Shown: piece by piece, positions 34,226-41,879 of the stretch
Layout of the letters: every line of letters begins with the position of its first letter
Numbering within the stretch: position 1 is the first letter of the stretch
DNA from: JAFMDF01 sp965277445
GTDB lineage: Bacteria > Bacteroidota > Bacteroidia > Chitinophagales > Saprospiraceae
Direction: 5' to 3'
DNA length: 64,000 nucleotides
Assembly: GCA_965277445.1 (NCBI GenBank)
Contig: CBDICY010000032.1
Coordinates: 62,001 to 126,000, forward strand
Position numbers and translations under genes: made by a program
The notes under the pieces: generated by a model
Databases searched by the model: none
The model's input: only the letters and a program-made list of their open reading frames with translations
Told to the model about the DNA's origin: nothing

Positions 34226-36856
34226 TTATTCATTTTTTATTGCCTCTACAGGATTCATCAAAGCAGCTCTCAACGCCTGAAAACTAACCGTCACCAAGGT
34301 GATAAGTATTGCCCCTAAACCAACTATGCCAAAAAGTCCCCAAGAAATATCCACTCGATAAGTAAAATCTGTCAGCCAATCACTAGCAAAATAATAAGCA
34401 ATAGGGCTAGCCAATAGACAAGCTATTCCAATTAGTATGATAAACTCTTGCGATAATAGTTGCCATAAATTGATGACCGAAGCACCTAGTACTTTTCGAA
34501 TACCAATTTCCTTCGTTCGTTTTTCTGCCATATACGCAGCTAATCCAAACAAACCTAAACAACTAATCAAAATCGCTAAACCAGCAAATACGCCTGCTAA
34601 TTGTCCAATGCGTTCTTCGGCTTCAAATTTTCGTTGGTAGGCATCGTCCATAAATTGATAATCGAAGGGAGTGGTCGGGACAATTTTTTTAAAAACTGCT
34701 TCCATTTTAGCCAATGCTTCTCTATTCGCCATTTGTGGATTTAATCGGAAGAATTGCCAACCAAAACCTTTTTCTTTCAAAAACATAATGGCAGGCATTG
34801 GATTTTCATAAGGATTGGCTTTTACCAAGTCGTCCACTACGCCCAAGATGGTAAAATCGTTGATGCCTTGATGACCATATTTATATTTTATTTGCACACC
34901 AACTGGGTCAACTAACCCCATAGCTTGACGAGTAGCTTCGGTGATAATCACGCGGGAAACATCGGTGGAAAAATCTTTGGAAAAATCTCGTCCTGCTAAT
35001 AAGTTCCAACCTATTGTTTTCCCATAATCTGCATTAATTTTAATGGTATTGAGCGTTAAATCTATATTGGCAGCTTTACCTGGCCATTCAAAACCCTGAT
35101 TTTGTCCAAAGTCATTTGTTAAGGGATAATTACCTTGTGCGGTCGAAACGACTGCGCCTGATTTTTTTAGTTCTTCGTGTAATATATCTGTTTTTTGATA
35201 CGCTTCATTGGTGGATTTTCTCATCGTGATTAAACCACTTTGCTCATAACCGACTGGTCGATTTTTGGTATGTTGAATTTGCTGAAAAACAATCAAGGTA
35301 CCAATGATTAAAGCAATAGAAATAGTGAATTGAAAAATGACTAATCCCTTACGAGGAAGTGCCGCATAATCTCCCGTTCGAGCAATTCCTTTTAATGCTT
35401 TGACAGGTTTAAAGCCCGAAAGATATAGCGCTGGATAACTACCTGCCAAAAAGCCAGTAAACAAGGTGAAGCCTAATCCTACTAACCAAAATAGTGGTTC
35501 TTTTAAGGGTAAGATTATCGCTTTCCCTGCAATATTATTAAACCAGGCCAGACCTATTTTGGTAAATAATAGAGCGATTCCATAGCCGAATAAAGCGACT
35601 AAAAAAGATTCACTTAAAAACTGGCTAATCAATTGCCTTCGCTGTGAACCCATCGTTTTACGAACGCCTATTTCTTTCGCCCGCTTTTCGGAGCGCGCCG
35701 TACTTAAATTCATAAAGTTAATACAAGCCAAAAAAAGCACAAACAAACCAATGACCCCATAAAACCAGACAAATTGTAGCCGTTGACTAGTCGCTATTTG
35801 CCCATTCTCAAATTCATTATACAGGTGCCAATTTTTCATGGGCTGTAACAAGAGGGTAGGCTTATTTGTTTTTACTCTATCTTCGGATAGGTGGTTGGCT
35901 AATTCTTTTTCAATCGCTGCTGATGCGGTAGTCAAATCAGCCGTTGCTTTCATCTGCGCATAAATGAACATATTGTAATTATCCCAAACATTTTCATCTC
36001 CTCCCGCCAGCGCAAAATATAAGGACAAAGGGCTGAAAAACGTAGCTTCATGGAACTGGGAATTATTGGGTAAGTCTTCATAAACGCCTGTTACCTTTAC
36101 ATCTACCGCTCCTGCCAATTTAATGACTTGATTGATAGGATTGGTTTTACCATAAAATTTTTCTGCCAAGGTCTGGGATAGAAAAATACTGTTTTGTTCT
36201 TTTAATCCATCTCGACTACCATATAACATCTTTAACGTTAACATTTCTGCCCCTTCCCATTGCAGAAAATGTCCTTCTTGGGCAAAGCTTTTAGAATCGG
36301 TTCCCAACACCAATTCGCTTAACTGTCGTATCATGACGACTCGGTCAAAATGGTTTTGGTAATCATTTTTTAATAAAGTGCCTAAAGCCGTTACATGGTA
36401 ATCACTCGTAATGCGTTCTGCTCGGCCTCTAGGATTTTCTTGTCGTTTTACTTGAACGATGTGCTCATAATTTTCATGATATTGATTAAAAGTTAGTTCA
36501 TCGTGTATCCATAAACCAATCAACATAGCAACTGCCATTCCTAAAGCTAATCCACCAATATTAATTAACGAGAATCCACTATCCCTCCATAACGTGCGGA
36601 GACTAATTTTAAAATTGTGTTGAAACATGATATTGATATTTTGTAAAAACGGGTTTTCAAAATTTCGGAGTAGGCTTGGTCGAAAAAGACCGAGAACTGC
36701 CCATCTAAATTTCCATTTTGCTTTTTTGATGCCTTGTTGCTCAATAGTTTTATAGAATTTTTCTGTTAAATCTCCTTCTATGTCTTCTGCATAATCTGGG
36801 TGGCAGAACCAGCGGAAGCATTGGAGGAAGTGTTTTGGTGGTTGATGATCATTCAT
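34226..36856 (-). CDS. FtsX/MacB-like permease with permease-prefix region (3 of 5)
   Basis: 876 residues: prefix PPKHFLQCFRWFCHPDYAED/IEGDLTEKFYKT, TM1 (INIGGLALGMAVAMLIGLWI), periplasmic domain, CINFMNLSTARSEKRAKEIG with GVRKTMGSQRRQLI, second periplasmic domain, and the final CLGLFGLAAYMAEKRTKEI with GIRKVLGAS and three helices. Like the others it has no nucleotide-binding domain. REP units bracket it on both sides. Confidence 0.92.
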   Translation of the reverse strand: MNDHQPPKHFLQCFRWFCHPDYAEDIEGDLTEKFYKTIEQQGIKKAKWKFRWAVLGLFRPSLLRNFENPFLQNINIMFQHNFKISLRTLWRDSGFSLINIGGLALGMAVAMLIGLWIHDELTFNQYHENYEHIVQVKRQENPRGRAERITSDYHVTALGTLLKNDYQNHFDRVVMIRQLSELVLGTDSKSFAQEGHFLQWEGAEMLTLKMLYGSRDGLKEQNSIFLSQTLAEKFYGKTNPINQVIKLAGAVDVKVTGVYEDLPNNSQFHEATFFSPLSLYFALAGGDENVWDNYNMFIYAQMKATADLTTASAAIEKELANHLSEDRVKTNKPTLLLQPMKNWHLYNEFENGQIATSQRLQFVWFYGVIGLFVLFLACINFMNLSTARSEKRAKEIGVRKTMGSQRRQLISQFLSESFLVALFGYGIALLFTKIGLAWFNNIAGKAIILPLKEPLFWLVGLGFTLFTGFLAGSYPALYLSGFKPVKALKGIARTGDYAALPRKGLVIFQFTISIALIIGTLIVFQQIQHTKNRPVGYEQSGLITMRKSTNEAYQKTDILHEELKKSGAVVSTAQGNYPLTNDFGQNQGFEWPGKAANIDLTLNTIKINADYGKTIGWNLLAGRDFSKDFSTDVSRVIITEATRQAMGLVDPVGVQIKYKYGHQGINDFTILGVVDDLVKANPYENPMPAIMFLKEKGFGWQFFRLNPQMANREALAKMEAVFKKIVPTTPFDYQFMDDAYQRKFEAEERIGQLAGVFAGLAILISCLGLFGLAAYMAEKRTKEIGIRKVLGASVINLWQLLSQEFIILIGIACLLASPIAYYFASDWLTDFTYRVDISWGLFGIVGLGAILITLVTVSFQALRAALMNPVEAIKNE

Positions 36857-36870
36857 TAAAATAGGTTAAA

Positions 36871-36925
36871 GTAACACAACTCTCTGAGTTGTGGCTCATG
36901 GGCACAACTCGGAGAATTGTGTTAC
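36871..36925. repeat. Inverted REP pair between permease genes 3 and 4
   Basis: GTAA-CACAACTC-TCT-GAGTTGTG (36871-36893) and CACAACTC-GGA-GAATTGTG-TTAC (36903-36925), heads outward, 9-nt spacer. The pair takes up nearly all of the 71-bp gap. Confidence 0.88.
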
Positions 36926-36927
36926 AT

Positions 36928-39588
36928 TTATTCTCCTTTCAAAAATTCCGCAGGATTAGAAAAGGATAATTTCAATGCCTGCCGACTTACCGTCAATATA
37001 GCAATCAGCAATACTAATAATCCAGACAAAGCAAAAACCCACCAACTCAATTCGATTTTATACGCATAATCTTGCAGCCAAGCTTGCATCAAATACCAAG
37101 CGATCGGTATACCAATAAGCATAGAAATAGCTACTAATTTGATATAATCAGCCGTCAATAATTGAAATAAACTACTGATAGAGGCGCCCAAAATTTTGCG
37201 GACACTAATCTCCTTACTGCGTTGTTCCGCCATAAAAGTGGACAAACCAAATAAACCTAAACAAGCAATCAAAATGGCTAAGCCTGCACAGGCAGCAAAG
37301 ACATTACCTGTTCGTTCCACATCTTCGTACATACGTGCATAAGATTCATCTAAAAAAGTATAGCGAATCGGTTGATTAGGCATCATTTTATCCCAAGCAG
37401 TTGTAATAGTGCTTAAAGTATTAGCCATATCGCCTCTACCTATTCTAGCTGAAATAATTGAACCACCATCTCCGCCATACATAAAAGCCAAAGGGCCAAT
37501 TCCGCCTTTCATAGATTCAAAATGAAAATCTTCTACAACGCCAATGACATTCCAGTTTTGCCAATTCATTATTTGTTTGCCTATAGGATTTGCTAAGCCT
37601 AATTTTTTGGCTAGGGTCTGATTAATAATAATAGCAGATGAATCAGAAGCTATTTCTTTAGAGAAAAATCTACCCGCTAATAAATTCATTTTCATGGTGG
37701 ACAGGTACTGTTCATCGACCCACCAACCTTGTGTACCAATTCCTGTATCTAATTCTTTTCTACCTATATTCCAGAATTGATTTTGGTCTCTTTTAGTACC
37801 AGATACAGGCAAATAATTACTGCTAGTTACTTCTTCAATAGCAGATAATCGACGCAATTCTTCTTTGAAAAGAGGTAATTTATCCTTCAAAGTATTAGCC
37901 CCTTGAATCATTACAACTTGCTCTTTGTCGAACCCCAATTTGGTATTTAAAATAAACTGCATTTGGTTGTAAACAACAAAAGCACTAATCACCAAAATAA
38001 TAGAAGTAGTGAATTGAAAAACGACCATCGAGCTGCGCAAAGAAGAATTTTTGCTACCTCGACTAAGCTTCCCTTTTAGGACATCAATGGGCTTGAATGC
38101 AGATAAATAGAAAGCAGGATACAATCCAGCTAAAATACCAATCAAAATGGCTAAACCTCCTAAAGCGGGAATAAACCATAAGTTAGCCCAAGGAAGAAGC
38201 AATGATTTACCTGCTAATTGATTAAAATAAGGCAAACTCATCCAAGCTAATCCTGTACCAATCACTACCGAAATAGTACTAAATAAGGTAGATTCAGTTA
38301 AGAATTGTTGTACTAAATTGCTTTTGAAAGAACCCACTACTTTTCTAACGCCAACTTCTTTGGCTCGATTGGCAGACTTAGCAGTAAAAAGGTTGATAAA
38401 ATTAATACCAGCCAAAAGCAAAATAAAAATAGCGATTACACCAAATAATTGAACAATCTTAATATCTCCATGGACAAAAAAATCACCAATTCCTGCTGAT
38501 TTTAAATGGACGTCTTTGATAGGCTGTAGTTCATAAGTAAGATCTGTTGCTGCCTTATCCGCATAAACGTTTTTTTGTTTCTGTAAGTGAGGAATTACGT
38601 AATTATCCCTAATCGCTAATAATTTCTTTTCTAAAGCATGTACATCTGTATTGGGTCGTAACTTAACATAAGGATTATAATTGCTACAACACCAATTGGT
38701 TTGTTCTCCCCGCCAAAATTCAATATCTGTTAAGGTTAAAAAGAAATCAAATTGTAAATGGGAGTTAGTTGGAAAATTCTCCATTACCCCTCCAATGATA
38801 AACGGATAATCTTCTACCCCATTGATAATCAAATCTTTGCCAACGGGATCTTGGTTGGGGAAATATTTATCTGCCATTTTCTTTGACAATACAATCGTAT
38901 TCGGTTTTGCCAATGCTTCTTTTTGATTGCCATAAACCATTGGAATTTCTAGTACTTCCAATAAAGTGGCATCAGCATAAGCAAAGCCTTCTTCATAATT
39001 ATTTTGTCGATAATTTTCGCTACTGACCAGATTATTTCCTGCCAAGTGCCAGTCGTAAGGAATTAAACGTCCTGCTTTTTCTATCTCTGGAAAATCTTCA
39101 TTTAGCAGTTGACCAATTTGTGCAGGAAAGGAAGTCCATTTTTCAAAATCCCCTGTCTCTTTTTCTACATTTAATAATCGGTAAATTCGGTCAGTATGCG
39201 TATAATGTTGATCATAACTAAATTCATCTTTTACAAAAAGGGCAATCAACAAAAAGGCTGCAATTCCAATGGCAAATCCACCGATTTTAATCGCCGAATA
39301 ACTTTTGTTTTTTAGTAAAGAACGATAGCCTATTTTTAAATTTTGTTGAAACATAGCTGGATGTATAAGTTGGTTATTTAATGTTATTGGTCGCAATAAA
39401 TTTGGTCGAAAAAGAGATAAAACAGCTAGAAGGAATCGCCAATCTGCTTTCCGCTTGCTAAAAACCTGAATATTACACTCATATTTTTCCACTAAATCGC
39501 CTTCGATGTCTTCTACAAAATCGGGGTTACAGAACCAGCGGAAGAAACTTAATGCTAGTTTAGGAGGTTTCAAATTATTTTTTTTCAT
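36928..39588 (-). CDS. FtsX/MacB-like permease with permease-prefix region (4 of 5)
   Basis: 886 residues from ATG 39588, preferred over the upstream 39618 because MKKNNLKPPKLALSFFRWFC matches the start of the paralogues. Prefix with DFVEDIEGDLVEKYE, TM1 (IGGFAIGIAAFLLIALFV), long periplasmic domain, GINFINLFTAKSANRAKEVG and GVRKVVGSFKSNLV, second periplasmic domain, and C-terminal CLGLFGLSTFMAEQRSKEI with SVRKILGAS. It is the most divergent of the four minus-strand copies. It is the first permease after the PadR gene (84 bp), so PadR probably controls the run. Confidence 0.9.
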   Translation of the reverse strand: MKKNNLKPPKLALSFFRWFCNPDFVEDIEGDLVEKYECNIQVFSKRKADWRFLLAVLSLFRPNLLRPITLNNQLIHPAMFQQNLKIGYRSLLKNKSYSAIKIGGFAIGIAAFLLIALFVKDEFSYDQHYTHTDRIYRLLNVEKETGDFEKWTSFPAQIGQLLNEDFPEIEKAGRLIPYDWHLAGNNLVSSENYRQNNYEEGFAYADATLLEVLEIPMVYGNQKEALAKPNTIVLSKKMADKYFPNQDPVGKDLIINGVEDYPFIIGGVMENFPTNSHLQFDFFLTLTDIEFWRGEQTNWCCSNYNPYVKLRPNTDVHALEKKLLAIRDNYVIPHLQKQKNVYADKAATDLTYELQPIKDVHLKSAGIGDFFVHGDIKIVQLFGVIAIFILLLAGINFINLFTAKSANRAKEVGVRKVVGSFKSNLVQQFLTESTLFSTISVVIGTGLAWMSLPYFNQLAGKSLLLPWANLWFIPALGGLAILIGILAGLYPAFYLSAFKPIDVLKGKLSRGSKNSSLRSSMVVFQFTTSIILVISAFVVYNQMQFILNTKLGFDKEQVVMIQGANTLKDKLPLFKEELRRLSAIEEVTSSNYLPVSGTKRDQNQFWNIGRKELDTGIGTQGWWVDEQYLSTMKMNLLAGRFFSKEIASDSSAIIINQTLAKKLGLANPIGKQIMNWQNWNVIGVVEDFHFESMKGGIGPLAFMYGGDGGSIISARIGRGDMANTLSTITTAWDKMMPNQPIRYTFLDESYARMYEDVERTGNVFAACAGLAILIACLGLFGLSTFMAEQRSKEISVRKILGASISSLFQLLTADYIKLVAISMLIGIPIAWYLMQAWLQDYAYKIELSWWVFALSGLLVLLIAILTVSRQALKLSFSNPAEFLKGE

Positions 39589-39672
39589 TCTTATATTTTT
39601 AACCACACGCAAAATCACAAAGACTTCGCTAATCTTTGTCTCTATTCTCTGTTCTCTGTTCTCTATTCTTTT

Positions 39673-39999
39673 TTAATCAAAAGCCATCCCTGTAATATCC
39701 CCCCAAAATCCCATCCGTTCATCTTTCTTTGCCTCCAAAGCATTTCGACCAAAATTGGTGACTGTGAAGTATTTTTTACGCTTCCCTCCTCTAACTTTGG
39801 TTACTTCGCCAAATTCAGAAGTCAAGTAACCTTTCTTCTCTAATCGACGCAATACCGTTTGTAAGGAACCAATACTTACGCTTCGATTCAATCTTTCCTC
39901 CATTTCATCTATAATGGCAATGGCATAAGCATTTTCGTGCAGGACCGCTACGGTCAATAAAACGACTTCTTCAAATTCTCCTAAATGCGTTCTTTTCAT
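39673..39999 (-). CDS. PadR-family transcriptional regulator (controls permease run)
   Basis: 108 residues: a PadR winged helix with LGEFEEVVLLTVAVLHENAY, the recognition region SIGSLQTVLRRLEKKGYL and the wing KVRGGKRKKYFTVT. It lacks a long C-terminal dimerisation helix, as is usual for the short permease-linked PadR proteins. It is the first gene of the minus-strand group PadR then four permeases. Two related words lie upstream (40012-40032 and 40079-40100) and may be its own operators. Confidence 0.92.
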   Translation of the reverse strand: MKRTHLGEFEEVVLLTVAVLHENAYAIAIIDEMEERLNRSVSIGSLQTVLRRLEKKGYLTSEFGEVTKVRGGKRKKYFTVTNFGRNALEAKKDERMGFWGDITGMAFD

Positions 40000-40011
40000 T
40001 TTATATTTACC

Positions 40012-40100
40012 TTATTTGTAGTTAAAATATAAAAGTAGTGTTTTTCGATTAAGAAATTTAGTCTTTTCTATTTTTATCTTAATTGTAGTTTTAATATAAG
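40012..40100 (-). promoter_or_regulatory. Candidate PadR operator repeats
   Basis: TTATTTGTAGTTAAAATATAA (40012-40032) and TTAATTGTAGTTTTAATATAA (40079-40099) are direct near-copies upstream of the PadR start at 39999. A repeated motif here fits autoregulation, but no dyad symmetry is evident. Confidence 0.35.
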
Positions 40101-40213
40101 AAAGGACATTATTGAATTTAAAAGGGTTGCACAAAGGAATAAAAAATAGTTTTTTACAGTAATTCATCGAAAAAATCGCTATTTTCAACGATAAAATTTA
40201 ATCTTCGAGAAGA

Positions 40214-40237
40214 ATATTTAGACATTTGTCTAAATAT
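40214..40237. promoter_or_regulatory. Perfect 24-bp palindrome, probable SdpR operator
   Basis: ATATTTAGACA-TT-TGTCTAAATAT is a perfect dyad 15 bp before the preferred GTG start of the ArsR-type repressor. Such repressors autoregulate through a palindrome at this place. It overlaps the upstream open TTG at 40226, which is a reason to reject that start. Confidence 0.75.
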
Positions 40238-40252
40238 CTAAATAAATTGATT

Positions 40253-40507
40253 GTGAATAAAATTTTTAAAGCTTTAAATGATGATACTCGTCGAGAAATT
40301 CTTCGCTTATTGCGGGAAAAAGATTTAACAGCAGGAGAGATAGCAGACCATTTTCAAATCTCTAAACCGAGTATTTCTCATCATTTGGATATACTCAAAC
40401 AAGCCAATTTAGTCATTCCAGAACGAAAAGGGCAATTCATCTCCTACTCTATCAATGTGACGGTTTTAGATGAATTAATGGAATGGTTGATACGCTTGAA
40501 GCAATAA
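40253..40507 (+). CDS. sdpR: ArsR-family repressor, SdpR-like
   Basis: 84 residues from GTG 40253 (VNKIFKALNDDTRREIL), which matches the usual start of SdpR-type autorepressors; TTG 40226 and 40247 are also open. Winged helix with LTAGEIADHFQISKPSISHHLDILKQANLV and the wing ERKGQFISYSI. There are no metal-binding cysteines, so metal sensing is unlikely. It is followed 31 bp later by an SdpI-family gene, the arrangement of the Bacillus sdpRI operon, where the membrane protein SdpI sequesters SdpR. The SdpABC toxin genes are not in the window. Confidence 0.87.
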   Translation: MNKIFKALNDDTRREILRLLREKDLTAGEIADHFQISKPSISHHLDILKQANLVIPERKGQFISYSINVTVLDELMEWLIRLKQ

Positions 40508-40538
40508 TTATTCATTTTAAAAACGAAAAATAAAAATC

Positions 40539-41192
40539 ATGAAAGAATCAGTAAAGAGTATTAATATTTCTACTTATGCCGTCATGACGATTCCTTTTAT
40601 TTATTTAGCTATTGTTTGGAACAACATTCCCGAAACAATAGCTACGCATTTTAATGCGAGTGGAGAGGCAGATGATTTTGGTAGTAAGAATATGTTGATT
40701 TATCTAACGTTGTTATTGGTTGGATTTACCTTTGTTTTATTAAAAATTGCGCCTGCTATTGACCCTAAAAAACGCTTTGAACAAATGGGAGATAGTTACC
40801 AAAAAATACAATTCTTTTTAATGGCATTCATGTCAGCGATTTCGATTTTCTTTATCCATACGGCTGTGTCGGGAGGCAATTCTAATAATGGTTTATTATT
40901 TGCTTTAATGGGACTCTTTTTTATGGCACTTGGGAATTATTTACCAACGATGAAACCTAATTACTTTGTGGGCATTCGTACTCCTTGGACTTTGGAAAGT
41001 GAATCGAACTGGCGAAAAACACATCGACTTGGTGGTAAATTATTTATGGTTGGAGGGCTAATCATTACGCTGACTTCTTTACTATTAGACAATGAAAAAG
41101 CATTTATAGTCATGATGGCTATCACCATGTTGATGTCCTTTGGTTTAATGGGCTTTTCTTATTTGGAATATCGGAAAACGGAAGCGAACTAA
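40539..41192 (+). CDS. sdpI: SdpI-family integral membrane protein
   Basis: 217 residues with six probable helices. The N-terminal DUF1648-like part contains IPETIATHFNASGEADDFGSK and the SdpI part contains NYFVGIRTPWTLESESNWRKTHRLGGK, the family's signature. In Bacillus SdpI gives immunity to the SdpC toxin and titrates SdpR. In Bacteroidota such pairs are usually without the toxin and the signal is unknown. It is co-directional with and 31 bp after the SdpR-like gene, and ends before a nested repeat and a strong terminator. Confidence 0.9.
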   Translation: MKESVKSINISTYAVMTIPFIYLAIVWNNIPETIATHFNASGEADDFGSKNMLIYLTLLLVGFTFVLLKIAPAIDPKKRFEQMGDSYQKIQFFLMAFMSAISIFFIHTAVSGGNSNNGLLFALMGLFFMALGNYLPTMKPNYFVGIRTPWTLESESNWRKTHRLGGKLFMVGGLIITLTSLLLDNEKAFIVMMAITMLMSFGLMGFSYLEYRKTEAN

Positions 41193-41237
41193 AATACTAA
41201 TACATTTTGCTGTTGAATACAACAGAATTGGTTCTAG

Positions 41238-41365
41238 GTAATTTCATTTGGCCAAAGTTTATTATAGCTCGAATCGTAACTTGGAAATTCATTTCCAATA
41301 GAGTAATTTTAGTTATATTTTTCTTGGAAATGAATTTCCACGTTACGTTGACCAAATGAAATTAC
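41238..41365. repeat. Nested inverted repeat with GTAAC-headed hairpins
   Basis: Outer arms GTAATTTCATTTGGCCAA (41238-41255) and TTGACCAAATGAAATTAC (41348-41365), one mismatch. Inner arms CGTAAC-TTGGAAATTCATTTCCAA (41275-41298) and its inverted copy 41324-41347, one mismatch. Each inner arm is itself a palindrome (TTGGAAAT-TC-ATTTCCAA), so this is a REP-like doublet with outward GTAAC heads. Confidence 0.75.
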
Positions 41366-41392
41366 TTGGAGTCACAGAATTTGTTAAGGATT

Positions 41393-41424
41393 AAAAAAGG
41401 GGGAAATTAATTTCCCCCTTTTTT
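41393..41424. terminator. Perfect 32-bp palindromic terminator after sdpI
   Basis: AAAAAAGGGGGAAATT followed by AATTTCCCCCTTTTTT: a strong GGGGG/CCCCC stem flanked by A6 and T-runs. It can act in either direction and closes the sdpRI unit. Confidence 0.85.
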
Positions 41425-41489
41425 TATGCTTATTAACAAGAGTTTGCTACTCAATCCCCCTACTCCATTTATTATTCTTATTAAATTAC

Positions 41490-41543
41490 ATTTACTTAAC
41501 AAAAGTATAAATAATTTATTATCTTTACTTTTGTTAAGTAAAT
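41490..41543. promoter_or_regulatory. 18-bp perfect inverted repeat, probable PadR operator
   Basis: ATTTACTTAACAAAAGTA (41490-41507) and its exact inverse 41526-41543, 18-nt spacer, ending 9 bp before the PadR start at 41553. It should be the autoregulatory site of the PadR/permease operon. Confidence 0.75.
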
Positions 41544-41552
41544 AAAAATACA

Positions 41553-41879
41553 ATGAAACCACCAACATTAGGAGAATTTGAAGAATTAGTATTACTTACC
41601 GTAGCTGCTCAACACGACCAAGCCTATGGCGTTTCTATCCAATCCACTTTAGAAGCACAGTTGGGTAAAAAATTAAACATTAGCGCCATCCACGTTGCAC
41701 TCAAACGGATGGTAGATAAAGGTTTTGTGCAATCTCAGTTTGGGGGAATTACTAAAAGTCGAGGTGGCAGACGAAAGAAATATTACGTCATTACTGCTTT
41801 TGGTAAAAAAATGTTGGATAATCAGTATCAAGTTCGAACTAGTCTTTATCAACAAATTCCTAAAATAACTTTTAGCTAA
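41553..41879 (+). CDS. PadR-family regulator coupled to permease 5
   Basis: 108 residues, same length and layout as the PadR at 39673: LGEFEELVLLTVAAQHDQAYGV, NISAIHVALKRMVDKGFV, and the wing KSRGGRRKKYYVIT. Its stop TAA shares one base with the permease ATG (TAATG), so the two are translationally coupled. An 18-bp inverted repeat ends 9 bp upstream of the start. The two PadR genes of the window clearly share an ancestor but differ in recognition-helix residues, so they probably read different operators. Confidence 0.93.
   Translation: MKPPTLGEFEELVLLTVAAQHDQAYGVSIQSTLEAQLGKKLNISAIHVALKRMVDKGFVQSQFGGITKSRGGRRKKYYVITAFGKKMLDNQYQVRTSLYQQIPKITFS

Noticed and set aside
27899..39588. Permease run as a MacAB-type drug efflux operon
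   Set aside because: No membrane-fusion protein and no ATPase are encoded beside these genes, so a complete MacAB system cannot be claimed.
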